Assembly: GCA_002435785.1 (NCBI GenBank)
Contig: DIUC01000020.1
Span: 62,001-126,000, forward strand
Length of the DNA stretch: 64,000 bases
From: Saprospiraceae bacterium UBA6168
Lineage (GTDB): Bacteria; Bacteroidota; Bacteroidia; Chitinophagales; Saprospiraceae
Direction of reading: 5' to 3'
Under the pieces are notes generated by a model. It was not told the DNA's origin. It did no database searches and saw only the letters and a list, made by a program, of their open reading frames with translations. This document shows positions 52,291 through 61,126 of the stretch, piece after piece. The number at the start of each line of letters is the position of its first letter. The stretch's first letter is position 1. Position numbers and translations under genes: made by a program.

Positions 52291-54390
52291 ATGCACAAAA
52301 TAGCACTTGCGGGAAACCCAAACAGTGGCAAATCTTCCATTTTCAACCAGCTCACCGGGCTACGGCAGAAAGTGGCCAACTTTCCCGGCGTTACCGTTGA
52401 AAAAAAGTCTGGAAAACTACTAATGCCCGATGGAGAGGAAGTCGTACTCGTAGACTTCCCCGGTGCTTACAGCCTTTATCCCAACGCTGAAGACGAGCGA
52501 GTGGTGCTCAACGTGCTCGCCAACCCCGCCGACGGGAATTTCCCCGATGCCATCATTTACATCGCCGACCTGACCAGCCTCGACAAGCACTTCCTGCTGT
52601 TGACCCAAATCAAGGACCTCGGCCTTCCCTGTGTACTGGCACTGAACATGGCCGACACGGCAGAGAAGGAAGGCATTGTGGCAGATACCGCCCGATTGGC
52701 CGCCTTCCTCCAGATGCCCGTCGTGACGGTGAGCGGACGCACGGGCGCCAATATCGAGGCGCTCAAGCAGACCATCCCCGCCATTTTGCGAAGCGAAAAA
52801 AACACTACGCTACTTTACCAACCGGGTGTAGTGGAGCAAGCCGTCCTGCGTCAAGTGCAGCAGAAGCTGGGCATCGAGAACCCTTACCGGGCGCTGCTCG
52901 TGGCGCACCACGTCGATAAACTGCCCCATTTATCAGCGCAAGAGAAGGCCACCGTCGCCAAGATTTGCGAAGCAGAAGGCTTTCAGGGCTTGCGGCTGCA
53001 AATAGCGGAAACGATGCGCCGCTATCAAATTTTCACGCCCGTGCTTCAAGCGGCCATCCAAAAAAAAGCGGAAACAAGCACCTTCAGCGACCAGCTTGAC
53101 GCCGTGCTAACCCACCGGATATTTGCTTCCGTCATCTTTTTTGGGGTGATGTTTTTGGTGTTCCAAGCCATGTTCGCATGGGCGGCCTATCCAATGGACT
53201 GGATTGAGGCGGGCTTTGGCCTGCTCGCCGAATTGCTGAAAAGCAGCCTCCCCGCTGGGTGGTTCACCAACCTGCTCACCGAAGGGGTGCTTTCCGGCCT
53301 CGGTGGCATCGTGGTCTTCGTGCCGCAGATTGCCATCCTCTTCCTGCTCATCACCATCCTCGAAGAAGTGGGCTACATGGCCCGTGCGGTCTTCATTTTC
53401 GACAAGCTGATGCAGCAGTTCGGGCTGAACGGGCGCAGCGTAGTGGCGCTGGTGTCGGGCGGGGCCTGTGCCATACCAGCCATTATGAGCACCCGCACCA
53501 TCGGCAACTGGAAGGAGCGGCTCATCACCATCCTCGTCACGCCGCTGATAAGCTGCTCCGCAAGGATTCCGGTCTATACCGTACTCATCGGCTTCGTGGT
53601 GCCTTCGGAGCAGGTGTTTGGGGTGTTCAACCTGCAAGGGCTGGCGTTCATGGGCCTTTACCTGATGGGCATAGTGGCGGCGCTCGGCTCGGCTTGGGTG
53701 TTCAAAAAGATACTGAAATCGGGCGAGCCGTCGTGGCTGATGATGCAGTTGCCGCCGTACCGCCTGCCCGTTTGGCGCAACGTCTGGCAGACGATTTGGG
53801 AAAAGACATCGGCCTTCGTATTGGGGGCAGGCAAGGTCATACTGATAGCAAGCGTGATACTTTGGGGCTTGGCCACCTATGGGCCTTCGGCAAAAATGGA
53901 GGCTGCAAAATTGGAAGCCACGGGCATTGCGGAGCAAAAAAACTTGTCGCCGACGGACAGTGCCGACCTCGTGGCGAGCTACAAAATAGAGGCGAGCTTT
54001 GCCGGGCACCTTGGCAAGTTCATCGAGCCGGTGATACGCCCACTCGGCTTCGACTGGAAGATTGGCATAGCACTCATTACCTCCTTTGCCGCACGGGAGG
54101 TCTTCGTGGCCACCATGGCCACCATCTACAGCATCGGCAGCACAGACGATGAAGCGACCATCCACGACCGCCTCTCCAAGGCCCGCAACCCGGTCACTGG
54201 CGTCAAGATTTATACCGCAGCTACCGCTGCCTCGTTGCTGGTCTTCTATGTGTTCGCACTACAGTGCATGAGCACATTGGCGGTGGTACGGCGAGAAACG
54301 GGGAGTTGGAAATGGCCACTGGTACAGTTCAGCTTCATGGGGCTGATGGCCTACTTGGGCAGTTGGGTCACTTTTCTCCTGTTGTCCTAA
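52291..54390 (+). CDS. feoB: Ferrous iron transporter FeoB
   Basis: This 699-residue Fe2+ transporter has a cytoplasmic G-protein domain and a polytopic membrane domain. G1 is GNPNSGKSS, G3 VDFPGAYSL, G4 ALNMAD. Two Gate motifs are seen, one as VALVSGGACAIPAIMSTRTI with Cys. The start is the ATG at 52291, four residues before the G1 strand; an upstream in-frame start would read the intergenic tract. Size is normal for FeoB. Confidence 0.96.
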   Translation: MHKIALAGNPNSGKSSIFNQLTGLRQKVANFPGVTVEKKSGKLLMPDGEEVVLVDFPGAYSLYPNAEDERVVLNVLANPADGNFPDAIIYIADLTSLDKHFLLLTQIKDLGLPCVLALNMADTAEKEGIVADTARLAAFLQMPVVTVSGRTGANIEALKQTIPAILRSEKNTTLLYQPGVVEQAVLRQVQQKLGIENPYRALLVAHHVDKLPHLSAQEKATVAKICEAEGFQGLRLQIAETMRRYQIFTPVLQAAIQKKAETSTFSDQLDAVLTHRIFASVIFFGVMFLVFQAMFAWAAYPMDWIEAGFGLLAELLKSSLPAGWFTNLLTEGVLSGLGGIVVFVPQIAILFLLITILEEVGYMARAVFIFDKLMQQFGLNGRSVVALVSGGACAIPAIMSTRTIGNWKERLITILVTPLISCSARIPVYTVLIGFVVPSEQVFGVFNLQGLAFMGLYLMGIVAALGSAWVFKKILKSGEPSWLMMQLPPYRLPVWRNVWQTIWEKTSAFVLGAGKVILIASVILWGLATYGPSAKMEAAKLEATGIAEQKNLSPTDSADLVASYKIEASFAGHLGKFIEPVIRPLGFDWKIGIALITSFAAREVFVATMATIYSIGSTDDEATIHDRLSKARNPVTGVKIYTAATAASLLVFYVFALQCMSTLAVVRRETGSWKWPLVQFSFMGLMAYLGSWVTFLLLS

Positions 54391-54476
54391 AATCACCCTC
54401 AAGCAGTTTTTTTTAAAAAAAATAACGTGACTCGTTGAAACTTTCCAAGGTATCGCTACCTTCGTTATCAGTGTTG

Positions 54477-54484
54477 TATTTTTG
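54477..54484 (+). promoter_or_regulatory. Candidate -7 box of the CBS-like gene
   Basis: TATTTTTG fits TAnnTTTG and lies 62 bp before the ATG. No good -33 element was found. Confidence 0.35.
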
Positions 54485-54546
54485 CAACAGTTTTTTTTCG
54501 CTACATTCATTCGCAGGAAATACTACATCCTAAAGTTCGCTGGTCT

Positions 54547-55581
54547 ATGACTTATAACAGCATTCTTGAAGCGATTGGGCGCACACCGCTCATCCGTCTC
54601 AATCGTATTACTCAGACCATTGCTCCCACTGTCTATGCAAAATGTGAAGGTTTCAATCCTGGCCAGTCTGGCAAGGACCGCATTGCCCTGCACATGATTG
54701 AGGACGCCGAGCGCACTGGCAGGTTGCATCCCGGAGGCACACTCATTGAGGCGACCAGCGGCAACACTGGCTTCAGCCTCGCCATGGTGGCTGCCGTGAA
54801 GGGCTACAAATGCGTGTTGACGCTCACCAGCAAGGTGTCAAGGGAAAAAATTGACTGCCTGCAAGCCATGGGCGCCGAGGTCATCATTTGCCCAAAAGAG
54901 GCGAAGCCCGATGACCCCCGCTCCTACTACAAAGTGGCCGAACGCAAAGCGAGGGAGATACCCAACTCGCTGTACATCAACCAGAATTTCAACACCGAAA
55001 ACGCACGTGCGCACTACCTGACCACCGGTCCAGAGATTTGGGCACAGACGGAGGGCAAAATCACCGCACTGATTGCGAGTGCCGGCACGGGCGGCACACT
55101 CAGTGGCACGGCCCAGTACCTCAAGGAGCAGAACCCGAACATCCGCATCATCGGCGTGGATGCCTACGGCTCTGCCTTGACGAAGTACCACGAAACAGGC
55201 GAGTACGATACCCGTGAAATTTACAGCTACGAAATCGAGGGCACTGGCAAGAACATCATCCCTGCCAACTGCAACTTCGAGCTGATAGACAAGTTCGTGA
55301 AAGTGACCGACCGGGAAAGCGCACTGCGCACCCGTGATCTTGCATTGATGGAAGGTATCTTCGCCGGATATTCAAGCGGTGCGGGCATACAAGCCCTTTT
55401 GCAAATTCAGGACGAGTTCACCAAGGACGACGTGGTGGTGCTCATTCTGCCTGACCACGGCAGCAAGTACCTCGGCAAAGTGTTCAACGACCAATGGATG
55501 GAGTCGAAGGGCTTTCTTACCGATGTTTACGAAGAAATGGAAGAGCCCCTGCCATTGCCAGCGTTTATACCCAGTATTTGA
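54547..55581 (+). CDS. PLP-dependent cysteine synthase / cystathionine beta-synthase catalytic protein
   Basis: This 344-residue fold-type II PLP enzyme has the cofactor Lys in NPGQSGKDRIALHMI (about residue 41), the substrate loop EATSGNTGFSLA and the phosphate-binding GTGGTLSGTAQYL. The pattern (PDDPRSYYKVAERKAREIP, NQNFNTENARAHY, IIGVDAYGS) is closer to cystathionine beta-synthase than to CysK. It lacks the C-terminal CBS pair, and the usual NPGGSVKDR reads NPGQSGKDR. It could make cystathionine from serine and homocysteine, or cysteine from O-acetylserine. It is followed by a terminator shared with a convergent gene. Confidence 0.85.
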   Translation: MTYNSILEAIGRTPLIRLNRITQTIAPTVYAKCEGFNPGQSGKDRIALHMIEDAERTGRLHPGGTLIEATSGNTGFSLAMVAAVKGYKCVLTLTSKVSREKIDCLQAMGAEVIICPKEAKPDDPRSYYKVAERKAREIPNSLYINQNFNTENARAHYLTTGPEIWAQTEGKITALIASAGTGGTLSGTAQYLKEQNPNIRIIGVDAYGSALTKYHETGEYDTREIYSYEIEGTGKNIIPANCNFELIDKFVKVTDRESALRTRDLALMEGIFAGYSSGAGIQALLQIQDEFTKDDVVVLILPDHGSKYLGKVFNDQWMESKGFLTDVYEEMEEPLPLPAFIPSI

Positions 55582-55600
55582 TAATCAATGGTTTACGATA

Positions 55601-55642
55601 AAAAAAGCCACTTTCGGATTGAGTTCTGAAAGTGGCTTTTTT
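55601..55642. terminator. Bidirectional terminator between convergent genes
   Basis: The perfect 15-bp arms 55601-55615 and 55628-55642 carry A and T runs at the outer ends, so the hairpin works on both strands. It lies 20 bp after the CBS-like gene and 26 bp from the stop of the convergent membrane gene. Confidence 0.9.
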
Positions 55643-55667
55643 TGTGCTCCAACCAAAAAAACGTCTA

Positions 55668-56456
55668 TCATTCAATCAAGTGCCGCTCTATGCCATCCCC
55701 GTCGCTGGGGTTCTCGTGCAGCTTGGTCACGTCGGCAAAGGCAGCGTAGGTCATGCACATATAGGCAGGGAGGGTCGCCAAGATGCCCACACAAAGCAAG
55801 ATGAAGCCAGCGCTCGCTATCAGGCCAGTGACGATTGCGAAGGCAAAATAGGCTACCCAGTGCTTAGTCAACAACTTGCGACTGGCCTCCATCGCATCCC
55901 AAAACTCAAGTCGGTACAATGCGATGAAATGGTAAGTCCAAGCATAGGCAACTGCCAGAAAGATGGCAGGCAGCAACAACAAAAACGACCATACCGGCGG
56001 CAGGTCTGGCCTGAAATCGGGTGGCGAAGCCGGATTTTGCATCAACTCCATGTACCATTCCGACCAGCCGTATTTCCAAAAGACGATTCCAATGGGCACC
56101 AAACTGATGCCGATGATAAGCCCCATGACCAATGCTCCGAGTGCAAGCTGGCCCACGAAGTCAAAGCCCTTGAAAAAAGTGCCGAACTCTGGCCGCTCCC
56201 CTTTGTCCAATTGATTGGCAAAAAGGTAGAAGCCCACGGTCAGGGCGGGCGCGACGACCAACTGGTTGGCGATGGTGCCAATAAATGGAATAAAGCCAAT
56301 AACCATCGTTAGAACTATAAAAATGGCGGTGAAGCCAATGAAACTCCCCATGTCCTTCTGGAAAATATCAAAGCCACGGCTGATGTAGTCGCCAAACCTG
56401 AAGTTCGTGCCTTCGGCGATGATGCGCTCGATTTTTGCTTTCGGGTCTTCTGTCAT
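55668..56456 (-). CDS. Polytopic membrane protein of unknown function
   Basis: This 262-residue protein has a cytoplasmic N-terminus (EDPKAKIERIIAEG) and about five to six hydrophobic helices, with amphipathic re-entrant segments (RGFDIFQKDM, FGTFFKGFDF) in a repeated pattern. The layout resembles the glycerophosphodiester-phosphodiesterase membrane-domain/DUF975-like group, but this is only by pattern. It faces nadB divergently. No partner gene gives a clue. Confidence 0.6.
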   Translation of the reverse strand: MTEDPKAKIERIIAEGTNFRFGDYISRGFDIFQKDMGSFIGFTAIFIVLTMVIGFIPFIGTIANQLVVAPALTVGFYLFANQLDKGERPEFGTFFKGFDFVGQLALGALVMGLIIGISLVPIGIVFWKYGWSEWYMELMQNPASPPDFRPDLPPVWSFLLLLPAIFLAVAYAWTYHFIALYRLEFWDAMEASRKLLTKHWVAYFAFAIVTGLIASAGFILLCVGILATLPAYMCMTYAAFADVTKLHENPSDGDGIERHLIE

Positions 56457-56575
56457 TTTGAGTTTTTTTCGTTAAAAAATTTGCGGCTAAAAGTAGTAGA
56501 AGGTTTTGTCAAAACAAAAAATACAATTGGGCATTACTTAAACTTTGCTAATCCCAACTATGCCCCGACCCTGTG

Positions 56576-56583
56576 TAACTTTG
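56576..56583 (+). promoter_or_regulatory. Candidate -7 box of nadB
   Basis: TAACTTTG fits TAnnTTTG and lies 23 bp before the chosen ATG (56607). It supports this start over the longer in-frame ATG at 56481. Confidence 0.45.
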
Positions 56584-56606
56584 TTCTACGAAATCAAAAA
56601 CGCAAC

Positions 56607-58211
56607 ATGATTCAAAGCGACATTCTCGTGCTCGGCTCCGGTATTGCCGGGCTTACCTTTGCCCTGAAAATAGCACAGGAGCGCCCCGACCTAAAGGTGT
56701 TGGTGCTAACCAAAACCAACGAAACCGAGAGCAATACCCGCTACGCCCAAGGCGGAGTGGCCGCTGTTTGGGACTTCGAGACGGACAGCTACCAGAAGCA
56801 TATCGAGGACACGCTCATAGCCGGGGACGGGCTTTGCGACCCTGGAATCGTGGAAATCGTGGTGAAGGAAGGCCCGGAGCGGGTGCAGGAAATAATTGAC
56901 TGGGGCGCTCGTTTCGACAAAAACAAGGGCGAATCATACGATCTAGCGAAAGAGGGTGGCCACAGCGAGAATCGTATTCTCCACTATAAGGACCTCACGG
57001 GTTGGGAAATGCAGCGTACCCTCAGTGCCCAAGCCGACCTCACTCCGAACATCACGGTGATGGAGCACTATTTTGCCATTGACATCATCACCCAGCACCA
57101 CCTCGGCCACACCGTGACGAGGGTAACGCCCAATATCGAATGCTACGGCGCTTATGCCCTCAACAAGCAAACTGGCGAGATAGAAACGCTGCTGGCAAAG
57201 GTCACAGTGTTGGCGACTGGTGGCGCTGGGCAGGTCTATCGGAATACCACCAACCCCGTCATTGCCAGCGGCGATGGCATGGCGATGGTCTATCGGGCGA
57301 AGGGGCGGGTGCAGAACATGGAGTTCGTGCAGTTTCATCCCACGGCACTGTACAACCCGGCGGGCGACAACCCATCCTTCCTCGTGTCGGAGGCAGTACG
57401 TGGCTTCGGGGGCATCCTGAAAACGCCACAGGGCGAGGAGTTCATGAAGAAATACGACGAGCGGGGCAGCCTCGCCCCCCGCGACATCGTGGCGAGGGCC
57501 ATTGACCGGGAGATGAAGATTCAGGGCTTGGAATACATGTATCTCGACTGTCGGCACTTGGACAAGGAGGGCTTTTTGGCGCATTTTCCCACCATTTATG
57601 AAAAATGCCTGAGCATCGGCGTTGACCCGATGAAGTCCATGATACCCGTGACGCCTGCTTGCCACTACATGTGCGGCGGCATCAAGACCGACGAGATGGG
57701 GCGCACCAGCATCCAGCGCCTCTACGCCGCCGGGGAGTGTACCTGCACGGGGCTGCACGGGGCCAACCGCCTTGCCTCCAACTCGTTGCTGGAGGCTATG
57801 GTGTTTGCCCACCGCATCTACCTTGACGTGCTGGAAAAGATTGACCACACTGCCTTGCCAGCTACAGGCATCCCGGACTGGAACGCCCAAGGCACGACCG
57901 ACCCCAAAGAGTTGATACTTATCACGCAAAGCATCAAGGAACTGAAGGACGTAATGAGCTACTACGTGGGCATCGTGCGCTCCGACGAGCGCCTCAAACG
58001 GGCAAGCGACCGCCTTTACCTGCTTTATAAAGAAACGGAGGAACTTTATACCAAGACCACCATTTCACCACAGCTTTGCGAAGTGCGCAACCTCATCACC
58101 ATCGCTTACCTCATCATCCGGTCGGCGGCTATGCGACGGGAAAGCCGGGGGCTACACTTCACGACGGACTACCCCGACCAACTTGGCTTTATTGACCTGA
58201 CGGTACTTTAG
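56607..58211 (+). CDS. nadB: L-aspartate oxidase
   Basis: This 534-residue FAD enzyme makes iminoaspartate for NAD synthesis. The FAD motif VLGSGIAGLTFALKIA is at the N-terminus and SNTRYAQGGVAAVWD follows. HRILHYKD-type substrate residues are seen as GGHSENRILHYKDLTGWEMQ, with FVQFHPTALY, ARAIDREM, PVTPACHYMCGGI and the C-terminal LHGANRLASNSLLEA. The succinate dehydrogenase homologue is excluded by the aspartate-oxidase pattern. The start after the -7 box is preferred over one 42 codons upstream. nadA and nadC are not in the window. Confidence 0.95.
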   Translation: MIQSDILVLGSGIAGLTFALKIAQERPDLKVLVLTKTNETESNTRYAQGGVAAVWDFETDSYQKHIEDTLIAGDGLCDPGIVEIVVKEGPERVQEIIDWGARFDKNKGESYDLAKEGGHSENRILHYKDLTGWEMQRTLSAQADLTPNITVMEHYFAIDIITQHHLGHTVTRVTPNIECYGAYALNKQTGEIETLLAKVTVLATGGAGQVYRNTTNPVIASGDGMAMVYRAKGRVQNMEFVQFHPTALYNPAGDNPSFLVSEAVRGFGGILKTPQGEEFMKKYDERGSLAPRDIVARAIDREMKIQGLEYMYLDCRHLDKEGFLAHFPTIYEKCLSIGVDPMKSMIPVTPACHYMCGGIKTDEMGRTSIQRLYAAGECTCTGLHGANRLASNSLLEAMVFAHRIYLDVLEKIDHTALPATGIPDWNAQGTTDPKELILITQSIKELKDVMSYYVGIVRSDERLKRASDRLYLLYKETEELYTKTTISPQLCEVRNLITIAYLIIRSAAMRRESRGLHFTTDYPDQLGFIDLTVL

Positions 58212-58212
58212 C

Positions 58213-58260
58213 AGGTGAGCGGGTGAGAGCAGTGAGCGGTGTGAGAGCAGGTGAGCGTGA
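58213..58260. repeat. Word-repeat tract (GGTGAGCG / GTGAGAGCA)
   Basis: GTGAGCGG, GTGAGAGCAG and similar words are repeated about six times in one orientation, starting immediately after the nadB stop codon. No inverted partner was found. Confidence 0.65.
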
Positions 58261-58312
58261 GAGAATAAATTGGGCGCAATCAGCGTATCTAAGAAAACTT
58301 TTCTAATAAAAA

Positions 58313-59212
58313 ATGAAAAAGCCACAACTGCTCGCATTGCTATTGCTTCTTGGCGCTTCTTTGCTGTTTGCGCAGTCGGATAGCCCGCTTTCTTTGAAGG
58401 ATTATTTGCAAAAAAGCAACCTTGCCACGCAGTCCACGCCCGATGGGATTCATTATTTGCTGTCAAAAAAAGGCAATGGGAAAGCACCCGTAACGGGCGA
58501 ATACGTGCTGCTCCAATACCGGGCCATGCTGCTCGACAGCACGGTGTTCGACCAGTCGGAGGAGGGGAACCCGCTCGTGTTCCAAGTGGGCAACCACGAG
58601 GTCATCAAGGGCCTCGACCTCGGCGTGCAATTGCTGAAAAAAGGTGGGAGCGCTACCCTCTACCTGCCTCCATCGCTGGGGTACCAGCAATACGGCGCTC
58701 AGGGCGTACCGCCTGACGCAGCGCTGATTTACGAAGTGGAACTGCTGGATGTGATGGACTTTGACCAATATGACCGCTACATGCGGGCACTGGAAGAACG
58801 GGAGCGGGCAGAATACGAGCAAGGGCGGGTGGAGCAGTTTCAGAAGGACCTAAAGGCAATTGAAGCGTATGCGGCGGCTCACGGATTGATTGTCCGGCGC
58901 ACCAATTCCGGCCTCAGCTACGCCATCACCAAGCAGGGGAAAGGTGCTGCGCCAAGGCCGGGTGCTTCTCTCAAAGTGGCTTACGAAGGCTTTTTGCTTG
59001 ACGATACCGTTTTTGACCAATCGGAAAATTATGCTTTCACGCTTGGCGCTGCCAAGGTCATACAAGGCTGGGAGGAAGGTCTCCAGTTTTTTAGCCCCGG
59101 CAGCGAGGGCTGGCTGTTGGTGCCGTCCAAATTGGCTTACGGCCCAATTCCTGTCGGCAAGGTTCCAGCAAACAGCGCACTTGTATTTAAAGTAAAAATG
59201 CTCAAGGATTAG
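58313..59212 (+). CDS. Exported peptidyl-prolyl isomerase with two FKBP domains
   Basis: This is a 299-residue protein with a signal peptide (LLALLLLLGASLLFAQ). FKBP domain 1 is at about 45-150 (VLLQYRAMLLDSTVFDQS, VIKGLDLGVQLLKKGG, YLPPSLGYQQYGAQGVPPDAAL). A charged helical linker (about 155-195) joins FKBP domain 2 at about 200-298 (LKVAYEGFLLDDTVFDQS, VIQGWEEGLQFF, VPSKLAYGPI). Domain 2 lacks some active-site aromatics. It would assist folding of periplasmic or outer-membrane proteins. Its stop codon forms the edge of a large word-repeat hairpin. Confidence 0.9.
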   Translation: MKKPQLLALLLLLGASLLFAQSDSPLSLKDYLQKSNLATQSTPDGIHYLLSKKGNGKAPVTGEYVLLQYRAMLLDSTVFDQSEEGNPLVFQVGNHEVIKGLDLGVQLLKKGGSATLYLPPSLGYQQYGAQGVPPDAALIYEVELLDVMDFDQYDRYMRALEERERAEYEQGRVEQFQKDLKAIEAYAAAHGLIVRRTNSGLSYAITKQGKGAAPRPGASLKVAYEGFLLDDTVFDQSENYAFTLGAAKVIQGWEEGLQFFSPGSEGWLLVPSKLAYGPIPVGKVPANSALVFKVKMLKD

Positions 59213-59330
59213 GGTTTGAGAGATGGAGGACTTGAGGGTTTGAGAGGGGGCGCACTGCTTCTCCCCCTCCCAAATCCTCAAACCCCCTCAATCTCTCAAA
59301 CCCTCAATCTCTCAAACCCTCAAACCCTGC
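59212..59330. repeat. Inverted word-repeat locus (GGGTTTGAGAG / CTCTCAAACCC)
   Basis: The left arm (59212-59251) has GGGTTTGAGAG and GGACTTGAGGGTTTGAG. The right arm (59261-59329) carries five or more inverse words (TCAAACCC, TCAATCTC). It lies exactly between the FKBP stop (59210-59212) and the plug gene stop (59334) of convergent genes, so it would form a large hairpin at both transcript ends. Confidence 0.9.
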
Positions 59331-59333
59331 CTC

Positions 59334-60827
59334 TCACTGCTGCCTCGACGAGAACGAATAAGCCCCTATCAGTTGGTCGTAGCGCCCTCCGAACGGGCGG
59401 TAATAAACGAAGATGGTGTAGTAGTTGTCGGTTTCGTGCCAGTCGCCTTCCGTTTCCTCAAAGTCAATTTTACTGGAGCCCCTTGGCAATGCGGCGTACA
59501 GGTACTCATAATAGCCCTGCTTGAGGTTGAGCTTGGCCACATAGCAGTTGGTGGCGGGGTTGAAGGTCATTTTGTATTCTGGCTTTAGCTGCCAGTCGGT
59601 CAGCCCCCCGAAAACGTAAAGGTCCTGGTCGTACATTTCGCCGGGGCTGTTAAGTTGTACCAGTACCTCCACGTATTCGCTCTGGAGGTTGTGGAGGTCG
59701 GCGCCGGCGTTGTTGTTGCCATAGATTTCCTGCTCACGGGCATCGGCTTCGGCCCTTCGTTGGTTGAGGAGGGCCTGGCGCTCCCGCTGTATGGCGAGCT
59801 GCTGTTGGGTCGTGGTGGCCCTGGCTGCCCTTCCTTCAAAATCCCTTTCTTCCTGCGGTGTCAACTGGGTGATAAAGCTGCCTGCTGAGAGCCTGCTGTT
59901 TTGGCTGTAGTTGATGCGGCCCCGCTCGTCCGTATTTTCGATGATGAAGTTGCCATTGATGTCCCGCCAATCGAAGTAGGGCTGGGCACCCCGCTTGATG
60001 TCCTTTTCGAGCACGGAAACGTACTTGCCATCGGCCTCCCTACCAAAGGAGATAATGCGGGGGTCGGGGTAGCGTATGCCCCTGATGTCAATATACCGGA
60101 ACTCCTTGCCCGCCGGGAAGGTGATTTTGTCCTGATAGTCAAAAACCTGCTGGCCCACTCGGCTGAACAGGGGCTTGAGGCCCGTGATGGCATTGTCCCA
60201 ACGCCCGTTTTGCACCACCACGGCACTGATTTCTTGCTGTGGGTTCCTGATTTCCAAGTTCTCGTGGTACACGGTGAAGTCAATCTCCTGGTGGGTCGTG
60301 ATTTTGTCCACCCGGGCAGGGCGAACGGCCTTGCCCGCCACCTTCACCTGATGGTCCACTACCACGAACCGACGGGTGATGGCGAGGCGCTTGTCTCCTT
60401 CGTCCTCGTAAACCTTGAGCAGGTAGTTGCCACTTATTTTCACCTTAAAATCCCTATTGGGCAGCGTAAGCCAATAGTGGGTGTATTCTGATTTCACCTT
60501 GAAGGAAAACGCATAATCATTGATTCGGCTTTCCGAAAACCCCTCCATGAACTCAAATTCGGTCAAGTTGGAAGGCTGCCAATTGGCATCGCAGTGCTGA
60601 ATGGAGAAGGCGTAGTTTTTCGCCTCCGTATTCAGTTCGTCGAAGCTAAGGACGAGTACCGAACCACCGCCCAAATCAAGAGCGGGCATGCTCGTCAGCA
60701 GCCCGTCCACATGGAACTTGACGGACTTGATGTTTTCCGAATAGATATAGTCGTAGTAAACCAAGCCCTCCTCCTGCGAAAACGCAAGGACGGGCAACAG
60801 CGCCAGCAACGAGAGTATTTTTTTCAT
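59334..60827 (-). CDS. Type IX secretion system plug protein (DUF5103 family)
   Basis: This 497-residue protein has a signal peptide (MKKILSLLALLPVLAFSQ), then a beta-sandwich region (SVKFHVDGLLTSMPALDLGG; YAFSIQHCDANWQPSNLTEFEFMEGF) characteristic of DUF5103. A member of this family was found blocking the periplasmic face of the SprA translocon in Flavobacterium. A Gln/Arg-rich helical insert (about 340-400) precedes the C-terminal PQNPxG-like domain. It would act with the T9SS that exports the protease encoded at 26023-29850. The start is the ATG before the signal peptide; the longer frame enters a repeat. Confidence 0.85.
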   Translation of the reverse strand: MKKILSLLALLPVLAFSQEEGLVYYDYIYSENIKSVKFHVDGLLTSMPALDLGGGSVLVLSFDELNTEAKNYAFSIQHCDANWQPSNLTEFEFMEGFSESRINDYAFSFKVKSEYTHYWLTLPNRDFKVKISGNYLLKVYEDEGDKRLAITRRFVVVDHQVKVAGKAVRPARVDKITTHQEIDFTVYHENLEIRNPQQEISAVVVQNGRWDNAITGLKPLFSRVGQQVFDYQDKITFPAGKEFRYIDIRGIRYPDPRIISFGREADGKYVSVLEKDIKRGAQPYFDWRDINGNFIIENTDERGRINYSQNSRLSAGSFITQLTPQEERDFEGRAARATTTQQQLAIQRERQALLNQRRAEADAREQEIYGNNNAGADLHNLQSEYVEVLVQLNSPGEMYDQDLYVFGGLTDWQLKPEYKMTFNPATNCYVAKLNLKQGYYEYLYAALPRGSSKIDFEETEGDWHETDNYYTIFVYYRPFGGRYDQLIGAYSFSSRQQ

Positions 60828-60838
60828 GTCAAAAAAGA

Positions 60839-60999
60839 AATGGTTCGTGAGGTTCTTAGGTTTTGGGCTTCTTAGGTTAGTAGACACAGACAATTATTTA
60901 GAACGGGCTACCATTTTCACAACCTTTCAAAAAAAAATTGGCACATCACCTTGCACCAAAACCTGAAAACCAAAGAACCTGAAAACCTCACGAACCATT
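60839..60999. repeat. Inverted word-repeat locus (GGTTCTTAGG / CCTGAAAACC)
   Basis: A perfect 16-bp inverted pair (60839-60854 with 60984-60999) is flanked inward by iterated AGGTTCTTAGG words on the left and AACCTGAAAACC words on the right. The loop is about 75 nt. It lies upstream of both divergent genes (plug protein and flippase). Confidence 0.85.
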
Positions 61000-61126
61000 G
61001 AAAATAAATATGGTCAAAAAGAAACCGAGCAAGTGAGTGCAAACTTGGTCGTTATTCTACAACGAATCCCAAGTTTAGCGAACCTTTGCAGCGCTTTAAC
61101 GCAAAAACGGCATTATCATTTCGCAA

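Noticed and set aside
53107..54165. 352-codon minus-strand frame over feoB
   Set aside because: Antisense of feoB; no domain, and composition is typical of a shadow frame.
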